Shown here: piece by piece, positions 32,701 through 41,750 of the stretch | How the letters are laid out: each line of letters opens with the position of its first letter | Position numbering within the stretch: the stretch's first letter is position 1 | Assembly: GCA_910587745.1 (NCBI GenBank) | Contig: CAJUNE010000005.1 | Location: forward strand, 1 to 55,162 | Source of the DNA: an uncultured Bacilli bacterium | GTDB lineage: Bacteria > Bacillota_I > Bacilli_A > RF39 > UBA660 | Length of the DNA: 55,162 nt | Reading direction: 5' to 3' | Translations under genes and position numbers: made by a program | Notes under the pieces: generated by a model | Database searches by the model: none | Told to the model about the DNA's origin: nothing | Seen by the model: only the letters and a program-made list of their open reading frames with translations

Positions 32701-33888
32701 CTAATAGTTATTTTTAGGGAATATTATTTTAAAAGTGGTAAATCTTTTAAGCTCACTTTCTACTTCAATCTTGCCATTTTGTTTTTCAATTATTAACTTA
32801 GCCATATTTAAACCAATACCTACACTATTTTTAGCAGTATTGGTACTATAAAACCTCTTAAAAATATTTTTAATATCTTCTTTTTTAATACCTGGACCAT
32901 TATCAGTGATAATTATGCCTTGATATAAAGGATTATTCTCTCCTTTGATAGTTATTCTACCCTCTTCATTTGGTAAATGCTCAATAGCATTTTTAATGAT
33001 ATTCGTTAAAGCTTCTTTAGTCCAATTCTTATCACAAACTAAATTATAATCTAAATCTTCAGTGATAATTTCAATGTTTTTAAGTTCTAAAGCAATAGAT
33101 AATGTATCTATTATGTTTCGCATTAATTCTTTTACTTTAACTTCTTCTTTTTTTAGTTTGACCGAACCACTGTCAAGTTTGCTATATTTTAAAAGTGTTT
33201 TAATCAACCATTCCATTTTTTCTAATTCTTTAGTCTCTTTATTTAAAAATTCTTCGCACTCTTTTTTAGTTAAACTGCTATCTTTTAAAATATCATTTGT
33301 AACCATTAAAGCCGTTAATGGTGTTTTTAATTGATGGGATATATCTTCTAAGGTATTCATTAAATAGACTTGTTCTTTTTTTTCATATTCACTTAATTCT
33401 TTTAATTTAATTGTTACTTTATATATATCATTTTTTAAAATAGATAATTCATCTTCGTTATAATCAGCAATATTTAAATTATACTCTCCCTTTAAAATAT
33501 CACTTAAATATTGGTTAATACTATTAATCTCTTTTTTGTTTTTTAAAGTATAATAACAATATATAATTATAACACTTGATAATATTATTAAATAAAACAT
33601 ACTAGTGGTTAAAACTATTTTAATCCGTATTTCTTGATATGAAGTTATATTTTTTATGGAATTATTATCAATACCATATTTGTTTAAGATATTTGATTTA
33701 GGCTTATTTTCAATAACTGTATCTATTATTTCAGCCTCAGCTTCAGGATATTTTTCTACTAGTGAATTTATTATATTAATATAACTATTATAAATGTAAT
33801 TATCATAGGTTTTTAATAATGTAACATTTATGCAAATAATTAGGATTAAACTTGCTATAAATATAATAAGTACTTTTTTAATTTTCAT
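32701..33888 (-). CDS. Sensor histidine kinase
   Basis: 395 residues. Two membrane helices (5-27 and 91-113) flank an extracellular sensor of about 60 residues. HAMP-like linker, then phosphorylated His185 in EDISHQLKTPLTALM, N box NIIKNAIEHLPNEEG, G1 ITDNGPGIKKEDIKNIF, G2 SVGIGLNMAKLI. The extracellular loop distinguishes it from the intramembrane-sensing BceS type. It overlaps the response regulator gene by 11 bases. The system probably controls the adjacent ABC exporter. Confidence 0.95.
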   Translation of the reverse strand: MKIKKVLIIFIASLILIICINVTLLKTYDNYIYNSYINIINSLVEKYPEAEAEIIDTVIENKPKSNILNKYGIDNNSIKNITSYQEIRIKIVLTTSMFYLIILSSVIIIYCYYTLKNKKEINSINQYLSDILKGEYNLNIADYNEDELSILKNDIYKVTIKLKELSEYEKKEQVYLMNTLEDISHQLKTPLTALMVTNDILKDSSLTKKECEEFLNKETKELEKMEWLIKTLLKYSKLDSGSVKLKKEEVKVKELMRNIIDTLSIALELKNIEIITEDLDYNLVCDKNWTKEALTNIIKNAIEHLPNEEGRITIKGENNPLYQGIIITDNGPGIKKEDIKNIFKRFYSTNTAKNSVGIGLNMAKLIIEKQNGKIEVESELKRFTTFKIIFPKNNY

Positions 33889-34558
33889 AATCTACCTTGT
33901 ACCCGAGTCCTCTTACTGTTAAAATAACTTTAGGATTAGCAGGGTCATCTTCTAATTTTTCTCTTATTCTTTTAATATAAACGGTTAAAGTGTTATCGTT
34001 AACATATTCTTCTTCGGTATCCCAAATTTCTGCTAAAATTGATTCTCTAGTAAATACTCTTCCTGGATGCATAAATAAAATCAACAGTATTTTATATTCT
34101 AAAGCAGTTAAAAAAACTTTTTCATTATCTTTGTAAACACAGGCTTCATTTAAATTAATTTTAATATTTTTAAATTCAATTGTATTACTATTTTCATTTT
34201 TGTATACTCTTCGAAGTACAGAATTTATACGACTTATTAATTCTCTAGTTTTAAAAGGTTTCGTTATATAATCATCGGCCCCAGTATCTAATGCTTCAAC
34301 GATCGTAGTTTCTAAATCATTCGCAGTTAAAAAGATAGTTGGTAAGTCCTTTTCACTTTTTATTTTTTTATATAACTCAATACCATTTGTATCAGGTAAA
34401 TTGATATCTAATATTAATAAATCAATTTTATGCTCTCTTATTTGTTCTAAAGCATTTAAACCTGTCGATGATGTTAAAACTGCAAAGTTTTCTTTTTCTA
34501 AGCAAAATCTTAGTCCATCTAATATTGTTTTATCGTCCTCAACTAATAATATTTTCAT
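33878..34558 (-). CDS. OmpR-family response regulator
   Basis: About 226 residues. The receiver domain has acidic ED at 7-9, phosphorylated Asp51 in LLILDINLPD and Lys98 in YITKPF. The winged-helix output domain ends in YVNDNTLTVYIKRIREKLE and GLGYK. The ATG at 34558 follows GGTGA; upstream in-frame starts overlap that site. First gene of the regulator-kinase pair. Confidence 0.96.
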   Translation of the reverse strand: MKILLVEDDKTILDGLRFCLEKENFAVLTSSTGLNALEQIREHKIDLLILDINLPDTNGIELYKKIKSEKDLPTIFLTANDLETTIVEALDTGADDYITKPFKTRELISRINSVLRRVYKNENSNTIEFKNIKINLNEACVYKDNEKVFLTALEYKILLILFMHPGRVFTRESILAEIWDTEEEYVNDNTLTVYIKRIREKLEDDPANPKVILTVRGLGYKVDYEN

Positions 34559-34643
34559 AAATTTCACCATAATTAGTATAACATATTTTTCTTATTAAAA
34601 CTTAATAAATTTATAAAAAAGAAGAGTTAATCTTCTATTATTT

Positions 34644-35561
34644 TTATTGTTCTACCACTCTTAGTCTAATTCTATTATATTGAGTTTTTTTAGTTTGATA
34701 ATATCTATTCATTTGATTAATTAAAAATCTAATTCTTTCTATGTCTTTATCTGTTATATATTTTTTGTGATATAATTTTTTTACCAAAGCAAAATAAACC
34801 CTTAAATTATCTTTACCTAGATTATCTCCTAAAATTTTTATATTATCATTTCTTACACATTTTTTTATTAAGTCTTTAAATCTTTCATAAAAATCTTTCA
34901 TTAAGAATAAATTATCATCATATTCATTCCCTAACTCTAATTCATATGGAAGTATTCTTCCACCTAAATTCCTGAAAATTTTTAATACATCTTGAGCAAT
35001 TAATTCATTTATTAACTCATCTACTTCTTCACTAGGAAATAAAGCGCCTTCTCTTTTTGGTGTTGTTAAAACATGATCAATTTCATGAATTATAATTTGA
35101 TCAGTTATAAAATATATGGGTAAGATAATAATAGGATTGGTACCATCTATATCAAAATGGGTTGTAGCCGCACTTGGTTCTAAAGCAAATTCTTCGTGCA
35201 AATAATATTCAAAACTTCCTCGTGGGTAGCTAGTTAACATACTTTGTTTTACTGCTTCATGTAATATTTTACTATCATTAGCACCTTTTCTTGCCAAACT
35301 ATTTAAAAATAATCTATTATGCTTAAAATATAACTCTAATCTTTTAGCAAAATAATCATCAGGAATATTCTTGCAATTTAAATAAGCTACATCCGATAAT
35401 AAAAATAAAAATGGAATGTCATCAATTTCTTTAATTAATTTTTCTCTTTCTTCCTCACCATAATACTCTATAAAAGCTTCAAATAAAATATTTTGTTTAG
35501 CATTATACCATTCACAAAAGTTTTGTATCCATTCATTACTTTGTTTTTTTATTAAATTCAT
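34644..35561 (-). CDS. Putative zinc metalloprotease-like protein (HEIDH), paralogue B
   Basis: 305 residues, soluble. HEIDH at 159-163 follows a hydrophobic helix (IIILPIYFITDQIII), the pattern of an HExxH zinc site. EVDELINELIAQ (179-190) could give a third, acidic ligand about 20 residues on, as in gluzincins. The upstream gene encodes a paralogue with the same plan. No signal peptide is seen, so the protein is probably cytosolic. I recognise no named family, and proteolysis is inferred only from the motif. Three bases separate the two genes. Confidence 0.6.
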   Translation of the reverse strand: MNLIKKQSNEWIQNFCEWYNAKQNILFEAFIEYYGEEEREKLIKEIDDIPFLFLLSDVAYLNCKNIPDDYFAKRLELYFKHNRLFLNSLARKGANDSKILHEAVKQSMLTSYPRGSFEYYLHEEFALEPSAATTHFDIDGTNPIIILPIYFITDQIIIHEIDHVLTTPKREGALFPSEEVDELINELIAQDVLKIFRNLGGRILPYELELGNEYDDNLFLMKDFYERFKDLIKKCVRNDNIKILGDNLGKDNLRVYFALVKKLYHKKYITDKDIERIRFLINQMNRYYQTKKTQYNRIRLRVVEQ

Positions 35562-35563
35562 TT

Positions 35564-36568
35564 TTATACCTCTTCTTTTTTTATTCTATTAAGCTTAATT
35601 CCTTCATTTTCTAAACTAGCTAAATATTCTTCTATATTTTCTACTTCTAAAGATTCTATTTGTTTTATTATTTCATTAATTAGATTTACTAACTCAATAT
35701 ATTTATTGATATCATTTTGGTTATATAAATCTATCATTAATGAAGATAGATGTTTTATGTTTTCAGCTCCAACAATTTTATAAAATAGATTGTAATTCCT
35801 ACTAATTCTTGATTCTAAAATTAATGGCCCTAAAGTTTCAAAAAAATATTTTAAAATATAATCTTTTTCTTTGTAAGCATTGCCAATTGGCATTCTTCTT
35901 AAGGGTCTTGGAATACTGCCGCCAATTTTTATGTATTCTTGTAAAACAAGTTCGGCGATGAAATCATTTACTAGCTCTTCTGGAATCTCTTCTTTGAATA
36001 GAAAATCTACTAATACATAACTGTCATCTACAATACATAATGGGTTGGCACCTAAAGCATGATTTATTTCATGAATAATTATTTTTATATCTATGATATA
36101 AATTGATAATAATATTATAAAATTAGGTTCTAATGTATTGCACTCTTTTTTTACTTGGGCCATACAACATGGTACATCTCCCACAATTGCGTCTTCATAA
36201 TATTCATAATCGTCATAAGTAAAAGGAAATCTGGGTAAAAATTTATCTATTATATATTTTTGTTCATCTTCAAAAGATACACTAGAAAACTTGTTACTTA
36301 CCGTATTTAAATATTTTAGGTAACTTTCGATAGTTCTTTTTACACTTTTTCTTATTCCTTTATTATCTTTGATTATTTTGCTAAATTCTTCAGAAATAAA
36401 AAATATATAATCCAAATTTTCTATAATATACGTAATGTGTTGACGATGTTTTTCACCATAAACTCTTATAAAAGCTTCAATTAGTTTTGGTTTAATACTA
36501 TTAATACTTTCTTCTAATTCTTTTGTGTGTCTTCTTATATTTTGTTCTATTACTGTTTTTTTGCCCAT
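35564..36568 (-). CDS. Putative zinc metalloprotease-like protein (HEINH), paralogue A
   Basis: 334 residues, paralogous to the next gene. Both begin with a helical region (KLIEAFIRVYGEKHRQHI here, LFEAFIEYYGEEEREKLI there). Both have the sequence before the metal site in the form PNFIILLSIYIIDIKIIIHEINH, HEINH at 166-170, and an acidic helix EELVNDFIAELVLQEYIKIG. Otherwise the two are well diverged, so duplication is old. No export signal. Function unknown. Confidence 0.6.
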   Translation of the reverse strand: MGKKTVIEQNIRRHTKELEESINSIKPKLIEAFIRVYGEKHRQHITYIIENLDYIFFISEEFSKIIKDNKGIRKSVKRTIESYLKYLNTVSNKFSSVSFEDEQKYIIDKFLPRFPFTYDDYEYYEDAIVGDVPCCMAQVKKECNTLEPNFIILLSIYIIDIKIIIHEINHALGANPLCIVDDSYVLVDFLFKEEIPEELVNDFIAELVLQEYIKIGGSIPRPLRRMPIGNAYKEKDYILKYFFETLGPLILESRISRNYNLFYKIVGAENIKHLSSLMIDLYNQNDINKYIELVNLINEIIKQIESLEVENIEEYLASLENEGIKLNRIKKEEV

Positions 36569-36622
36569 TTTTCATCACTTCAAGTTATTTATTATACCTT
36601 AAATTTAAGTTTATCGCAAATA

Positions 36623-36637
36623 AAAAGCTTAGCTTTT
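36623..36637 (-). terminator. Terminator after the exonuclease gene
   Basis: AAAAGC / GCTTTT with a three-base loop that contains the stop codon of the exonuclease gene, then TTATTT on the minus strand. Short but well formed. Confidence 0.6.
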
Positions 36638-37174
36638 AACTACTAAGGCTTTATCTTTGCAATATTGATATACATAATTAGTTGTTTTACAATCATCTAT
36701 ACTTCGATGAGAACCATATTCTAAATGAAAATACTTTTTTAAAGTTTCTAATTTATAATTATAAGCTTTAGGTATAAACTTTCTAGCTAATTCTACAGTA
36801 TCAATATTTTTATTGCTTATCATGGCTAATCCTAATCTCTTAATATTAATTTCTATAAATCCTAAGTCAAATTCAGAATTATGTGCGATTAAAGGTAAAT
36901 CTTCTATAAAGGTAATAAATTCCGGTAATATACTTTCTATTGTTCTTTCTTTTTCTAAATCCTCATCACTTAAGCCTGTTATTTTAGTTATGATTGGTGG
37001 AAGACTTATTTCTGGGTTTATTAATACACTAAACTCATCAACTAGTTCATTATTCTTGTATTTTAATGCACCTATCTCTATTATTTTATCAGTATTAGCT
37101 TCTAATCCTGTTGTTTCTAAATCAAAAACAACATAATTACTTACAAATTCTTTTTCTTTATTTTGAACTATCAT
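36629..37174 (-). CDS. DnaQ/PolC-type 3'-5' exonuclease
   Basis: 181 residues, a single DEDDh exonuclease domain. Asp18 and Glu20 in VVFDLETTGL, Asp in IAHNSEFDLGFI, and the His/Asp of GSHRSIDDCKTTN. It resembles the exonuclease domain inserted in PolC but stands alone. Such proteins act in proofreading or RNA/DNA end processing. It overlaps engB by four bases, an operon with a GTPase rather than with replication genes. Confidence 0.88.
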   Translation of the reverse strand: MIVQNKEKEFVSNYVVFDLETTGLEANTDKIIEIGALKYKNNELVDEFSVLINPEISLPPIITKITGLSDEDLEKERTIESILPEFITFIEDLPLIAHNSEFDLGFIEINIKRLGLAMISNKNIDTVELARKFIPKAYNYKLETLKKYFHLEYGSHRSIDDCKTTNYVYQYCKDKALVVKS

Positions 37175-37755
37175 ATTGAACTTTCTAATATTTCATATAC
37201 TTCATCTTTGCCTTTTTTAGTAAAACTAGAAAAAGGTATGAAATTCTCTCCTTCTTTTAATTTTAAAGTGTCTCGTATAATTTTATTTTGTTTGTCTCGA
37301 AGTGATGCTTTTACTTTGTCGTATTTAGTGGCAATAATATGTACTTCTAAATTATAATATTTTAAAAATTCATACATTAAACAATCATCTTCAGTTGGTT
37401 TGTGACGATAATCAATTAACATAAATACACTTTTTAAATTTTCTCTAACTTTTATGTAATCTTCGATCATTATACCAAATTTCTTTTGCCTATCTTTTGA
37501 TACACTAGCATAACCATAGCCTGGAACATCGACAAAGTAAAAATCTTTATTAATTAAGTAAAAATTTAAGGTTTGTGTTTTTCCTGGTTTTGAGGAAGTA
37601 TGCGCGTAATTCTTTCTGTTAATTAAAGTATTGATAAAACTAGACTTTCCAACATTACTTCTTCCTACTAAAAGGAACTCTGGTAAATTATCTGTTGGAT
37701 ACTGACTTGTTCTAACTGCAATGCACGATAAATCTACATCGTTAATTTGTAACAT
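37171..37755 (-). CDS. engB: Ribosome biogenesis GTPase EngB (YsxC)
   Basis: About 194 residues from the ATG at 37755, which follows AGGTGA; a longer in-frame opening of 16 codons lacks a ribosome site. G1 is GRSNVGKSSFINTL, then SSKPGKTQTLNFYL, G3 DVPGYGYASVSK, G4 TKYDKV. Essential GTPase for 50S assembly in Bacillus. Confidence 0.95.
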   Translation of the reverse strand: MLQINDVDLSCIAVRTSQYPTDNLPEFLLVGRSNVGKSSFINTLINRKNYAHTSSKPGKTQTLNFYLINKDFYFVDVPGYGYASVSKDRQKKFGIMIEDYIKVRENLKSVFMLIDYRHKPTEDDCLMYEFLKYYNLEVHIIATKYDKVKASLRDKQNKIIRDTLKLKEGENFIPFSSFTKKGKDEVYEILESSI

Positions 37756-37797
37756 ATAAATATCACCTACATTAATTATATAATACTTTTTTGTATT

Positions 37798-37825
37798 TTG
37801 CAAATGTAGTCGCGAATAATATTAT
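37798..37825 (+). promoter_or_regulatory. Promoter of the small gene at 37843
   Basis: TTGCAA, 16-base spacer, TATTAT, only 17 bases before the ATG, so the leader is just long enough for the GGGAGGG ribosome site. Confidence 0.55.
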
Positions 37826-37842
37826 TATAAGGGAGGGAAATT

Positions 37843-38169
37843 ATGAATAATCAATCTAATCATGGCTTTCCTCCAAATATTGATCCCCAACTTTTTGCTT
37901 GGCTTGCTTGTGCTATAGGATCCGCTTGTGTGGGTGATTATAATTCTAATGAACAAAATAGTTTTGGTAACTGGCTTATTTTGGTAGGCCAATTTATTTT
38001 GACTACTGCCGCCCAACAACAACTTATTAATGGACGTAATCGTTCTCATAATACAGGAGAATCTTGGAATAGTTTAGGCTCTAATAATAATCAAGAACAA
38101 ATAAATTTTTTAATTAATGCCGTAAATGATTTGAAACAAGAATTAGAAAACCTGAAAAATCAATTATAA
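37843..38169 (+). CDS. Small Asn/Gln-rich protein, function unknown
   Basis: 108 residues. N-terminus MNNQSNHGFPPNIDPQLFAW, then a weakly hydrophobic part with two Cys (LACAIGSACVGDY) and GNWLILVGQFILTTAAQQQL. A polar Asn/Ser-rich linker follows, and a C-terminal heptad-like helix (NFLINAVNDLKQELENLKN) that may form a coiled coil. AGGGAGGG precedes the ATG. Composition resembles small spore-coat or inner spore proteins of Firmicutes, but I recognise no family. Own promoter and terminator. Confidence 0.7.
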   Translation: MNNQSNHGFPPNIDPQLFAWLACAIGSACVGDYNSNEQNSFGNWLILVGQFILTTAAQQQLINGRNRSHNTGESWNSLGSNNNQEQINFLINAVNDLKQELENLKNQL

Positions 38170-38173
38170 AAAA

Positions 38174-38204
38174 ATAAAAGCTTTGATACTTTTATCCTTT
38201 TTTT
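38174..38204 (+). terminator. Terminator of the 37843 gene
   Basis: ATAAAAG / CTTTTAT with an eight-base loop, then CCTTTTTTT. Confidence 0.75.
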
Positions 38205-38368
38205 ATTTTGCTATTGCGGTCTTTACATCTGGATTTTATTATTTTTTCTTCATTATATTCTTCTTTACAGCCATTTAAGTTTATTCCATACTCGTTAGAT
38301 AATCCTCTGATTTCATTTATTCTAGTTTTAGAATTATAACTGTTACTATAATTATTATATAAACGCAT
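38192..38368 (-). CDS. Possible 58-residue basic protein downstream of pbpB
   Basis: Reading frame MRLYNNYSNSYNSKTRINEI continuing to a Lys-rich end, with GGTGA six or seven bases before the ATG. It starts 40 bases past the pbpB stop and overlaps the convergent terminator. Two Cys, no membrane segment. I recognise nothing. Composition is plausible for a small spore or ribosome-associated protein, but it may be a chance frame. Confidence 0.4.
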   Translation of the reverse strand: MRLYNNYSNSYNSKTRINEIRGLSNEYGINLNGCKEEYNEEKIIKSRCKDRNSKIKKG

Positions 38369-38408
38369 TTCTTATTCACCACTATTAGTATGAATAAGTT
38401 TTATTTTT

Positions 38409-40508
38409 TTATGTACTTAAATTTATTTCTAATATTTTAGATAAGTCTATGATTGAATCTTTTTCTATATTATAATCTTTTACAGTGCCAAAGCCATTAA
38501 GTTTATATTTTAAACCTATAAGATTGCAGAAACTCATTACTTCACTACTACTCCATCCAGTCACGTCGGGCATGATATATTCTTCATTTTCGGTTAGTAA
38601 AAATACTTTGCTACCCTTTATTACTTCACTGCCCTTTAATGGATATTGATTAATTATGGTTTTGCCATCTCCGATTACATAAACTTTTAATTTCTCATTT
38701 TCTAAATTTTCTTTTGTTTCTTTAACATTTTGGCTAATATAATTCTTTAAAGAAATTAAAGAGTCTTGGTCTATTTCACTAGTTGTATTGGTAATATTAG
38801 AATAATTAGCGATACTTTCAACTGCTTTTACAACTGCATTTGCTAAAGCTTTGTTTTCCCCATCTAATTTCTTTACTGATACATAAAATATATATTTAGG
38901 ATTTTCATATGGGAAAAATCCTGCGAAAGAACGAATACGATTTAGTGAACCAGATAAATATCTCCCATTTTGCCCAGTAAATTCTGCTGTTCCTGTTTTA
39001 CCTGCTAAAGTAACATTATTAGGTTGGTAATAATTGCTAACACCACTATAAACAACATCATACATTAACTCACGCATTTTTTTGACATTTTCACTAGATG
39101 CTTTTTGGCCTAAAGAGGTTCTTCCTCCTTGATAGGTAACCTTTCCTTCTTGGTCAACTATTTTGTCTACTATATATGGTTTTAACATTTCACCATCATT
39201 GGTAAATATCGTTAAAGCTTGTAAGTTTTGAATAGGCGTGGTTGTTATACCTTGACCAAAACTGGCTGTTGCAAGTTCAGACTTATAAGTCATTTTTAAA
39301 ATACCATGTTCTTCATTTGGCAACTCGATCCCTGTTTTAGAACCAAAACCTAATGATTCATAAAATTCTTTTAATTTAACATTTCCAAGTTCTAGAGCTA
39401 AATTAGTAGCGGCAACATTTGATGAATAAGCAAAACCTTTATCATATGATATCATGCCCCATCCAACATTATTAAAATCTTTTATAGTGTAATTATCAAC
39501 TTTGGTAGTACCTGATTGATACTCTTCTGTTCCATCATAGATACCATTTTCCATAGCTGCTAACCATGAATATATTTTCATTGTACTTCCTGGTTCATAT
39601 GTATAGCCAATTAATGGATTAACATAACTTTTGATAGTTGATACATCATTGGGATTAAAACTAGGACTAGAAGTGGACGCTACTATTGCTCCAGTATTAG
39701 CATCAATTACAGTCATTGTAAACCAGTCAAATGTATTATTTTCCTCTAATGTATGAAGAGCATCTTCTAAAATTAATTGTATTCCTGTATCAATTGTAAG
39801 ATAAATATCACTACCGCTTACAGGATCTTTATTAACTAATGGTTCTCCCATTTGATATCCTGCACCATCTACTTGGTATTCAGAATAGCCATCTTCGCCT
39901 TTTAAGATACTATTATATTGTCTTTCAATTCCTATCTCACCATTTATTTCACCATCTTCGCTGGTTTTGGCATAGCCTACAATATAAGAAGCCATTTTAT
40001 TATTTTTATAATATCTCTTTCCTCCAGCGATAAAACCTATTCCTGGTAAACCTAATGATTCAATTTTTACTTTTTGGTTCTCAGATAAATTCTTTCCTTT
40101 AGTGCCAAATTCTACTTGATAAGCTCCTTTTACATTTAATCTTCCTAAAACGTAATCATAATCCATTTCTAATGCTTCCGCTAATGATTTTGCGGTATTT
40201 TCTTTATCGATTACATGTTGTGGATTATCCATATTAGTAGTCCTTTTTTCGCTTAAATAAGCGATTAAAGTATAAGAATTGGCATTACTAGCTATAGTTT
40301 CACCATTAATGTCATAGATGTTACCACGAGTAGCGGAGATTACTCTTTTCTTGGTATCTCTTTTATTAGCAAAAGCGGTTAGATCTTCGCCATCTATATT
40401 GGGACTGACTGCTACAAATATAAGTTTTCCAATAGCTAATAAGAAACAACAAAAAAAGACCAGAATTAACAGATTATTTACTCGCACTCTTGATCTTTTT
40501 ATTTTCAT
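38409..40508 (-). CDS. pbpB: Class B penicillin-binding protein with PASTA domain (PbpB/SpoVD/FtsI type)
   Basis: 699 residues. N-terminal membrane helix (11-33), dimerisation domain with TRGNIYDINGETIA (60-73), transpeptidase domain with STMK at 308-311, SSN at 362-364, KTG at 504-506. A C-terminal PASTA domain (YIMPDVTGWSSSEVMSFCNL) follows. It cross-links septal peptidoglycan. Position after mraZ-rsmH-ftsL identifies it as the division PBP, though a SpoVD-like role is possible since the two are tandem in Bacillus and only one is here. The dcw cluster does not continue with mraY. Confidence 0.95.
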   Translation of the reverse strand: MKIKRSRVRVNNLLILVFFCCFLLAIGKLIFVAVSPNIDGEDLTAFANKRDTKKRVISATRGNIYDINGETIASNANSYTLIAYLSEKRTTNMDNPQHVIDKENTAKSLAEALEMDYDYVLGRLNVKGAYQVEFGTKGKNLSENQKVKIESLGLPGIGFIAGGKRYYKNNKMASYIVGYAKTSEDGEINGEIGIERQYNSILKGEDGYSEYQVDGAGYQMGEPLVNKDPVSGSDIYLTIDTGIQLILEDALHTLEENNTFDWFTMTVIDANTGAIVASTSSPSFNPNDVSTIKSYVNPLIGYTYEPGSTMKIYSWLAAMENGIYDGTEEYQSGTTKVDNYTIKDFNNVGWGMISYDKGFAYSSNVAATNLALELGNVKLKEFYESLGFGSKTGIELPNEEHGILKMTYKSELATASFGQGITTTPIQNLQALTIFTNDGEMLKPYIVDKIVDQEGKVTYQGGRTSLGQKASSENVKKMRELMYDVVYSGVSNYYQPNNVTLAGKTGTAEFTGQNGRYLSGSLNRIRSFAGFFPYENPKYIFYVSVKKLDGENKALANAVVKAVESIANYSNITNTTSEIDQDSLISLKNYISQNVKETKENLENEKLKVYVIGDGKTIINQYPLKGSEVIKGSKVFLLTENEEYIMPDVTGWSSSEVMSFCNLIGLKYKLNGFGTVKDYNIEKDSIIDLSKILEINLST

Positions 40509-40519
40509 ATTGTAGACTC

Positions 40520-40819
40520 CTATTCCCCAATTGTTTTAATATTACTATTATTATACGACAATCCACTCTTAGATGCAATATCTTGAATGTTATCAATTGA
40601 TGCTAATTCGTCAATTTGCATGCCTAAAGCTTCATTGGCATTGTTTTGTTTATTTATTTTTTTCTTTATTCTTTCAAGTTCAATATTTGATTCTGATAAT
40701 AATGCTTTTGTATATACCCATGCTGATGGCATAACAATAAGTCCTAAGAAAACAATTAGAAAAAACATAAATTTTTCACCTTTTAAAAATTTAACTCTCT
40801 TTACTTTCTTAGTTCGCAT
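40520..40819 (-). CDS. ftsL: FtsL-like division protein
   Basis: About 99 residues: basic start MRTKKVKRVKFLKGEKF, one membrane helix, a short coiled coil (ELERIKKKINKQNNANEALG), then a C-terminal segment. Size, topology and place between rsmH and pbpB identify FtsL, a small divisome protein. The ATG at 40819 follows AAAGGAT four bases past the rsmH stop. Confidence 0.8.
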   Translation of the reverse strand: MRTKKVKRVKFLKGEKFMFFLIVFLGLIVMPSAWVYTKALLSESNIELERIKKKINKQNNANEALGMQIDELASIDNIQDIASKSGLSYNNSNIKTIGE

Positions 40820-40823
40820 ATTA

Positions 40824-41750
40824 TCATATCCTTTCAATTACTCGAAGTTTGGCACTTCTGCTACGACTATTTTCTTCTAATTCTTCTTTAGTCGCCACAA
40901 TTGGTTTTTTATTTATTAATTTAATTAATGGTCGATATTCTTCTGGTACTTCATTTATTGGTAAACCACTAAATATCTCATTTATTTTGCTATATTCATT
41001 AAATATGTTCTTAACTATTCTGTCTTCTAGAGAATGAAATGTTATAACACATATTCTGCCACCTTTTTTTAGTTTTTTTATAGCTGCTGGTAATGCTTTT
41101 TCTATTGAAACTAACTCATTATTAACTTCAATTCTTATCGCTTGAAAAATTTCTCGTTCAGGGTGAGTCTTGTAAAAATAATTAGCTCCAACGCTTTTTT
41201 TAATTATCTCAACTAGTTCAAGGGTTCTTTCTATTTTCTTCTCTTCACGATATCTCGTAATACCACTTGCTATTTCTCTACTTCTTTTTTCTTCACCATA
41301 TTTAAAGAAAATATTTACTAATTCTTCTTTACTATATGTGTTAACAATGTCTTTAGCTGTGATGCCCTCACTTTGATTCATGCGCATGTCTAATTCGGCA
41401 TCTTGCATAAAACTAAAGCCGCGACTAGCATCATCAATCTCAGGACTTGATAGGCCTAAATCAAATAAGAAACCATCAACTTCTAAAATATACTCTTCAT
41501 TTAAGCACTCTTCTAATTCACTAAAGTTGGAATGAATAATTTTAAAATTATTTCCTATTTTAGATAAAACTTCATGTGAGTAGCGAACCCCCTCGCTATC
41601 GACATCAAAGGCGAAAAGTTTGCCTCTTTTTATTCTTTTTAAAATTTCACTACTATGACCAGCATATCCTAGTGTGGCATCTACATATACTCCGTCATCT
41701 TTAATATTTAGATTTTCAATCACAATCTCTTTCATTACACTATAATGCAT
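40824..41750 (-). CDS. rsmH: 16S rRNA (cytosine-1402-N4)-methyltransferase
   Basis: 308 residues, MraW/RsmH family. MHYSVMKEIVIENL, SAM-binding motif VDATLGYAGHSSEIL, DGFLFDLGLSSPEIDDASRG, then HPEREIFQAIRIEVNNEL and VITFHSLEDRIVKN. It methylates C1402 in the decoding centre. It overlaps mraZ by one base (TAATG). Confidence 0.98.
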   Translation of the reverse strand: MHYSVMKEIVIENLNIKDDGVYVDATLGYAGHSSEILKRIKRGKLFAFDVDSEGVRYSHEVLSKIGNNFKIIHSNFSELEECLNEEYILEVDGFLFDLGLSSPEIDDASRGFSFMQDAELDMRMNQSEGITAKDIVNTYSKEELVNIFFKYGEEKRSREIASGITRYREEKKIERTLELVEIIKKSVGANYFYKTHPEREIFQAIRIEVNNELVSIEKALPAAIKKLKKGGRICVITFHSLEDRIVKNIFNEYSKINEIFSGLPINEVPEEYRPLIKLINKKPIVATKEELEENSRSRSAKLRVIERI

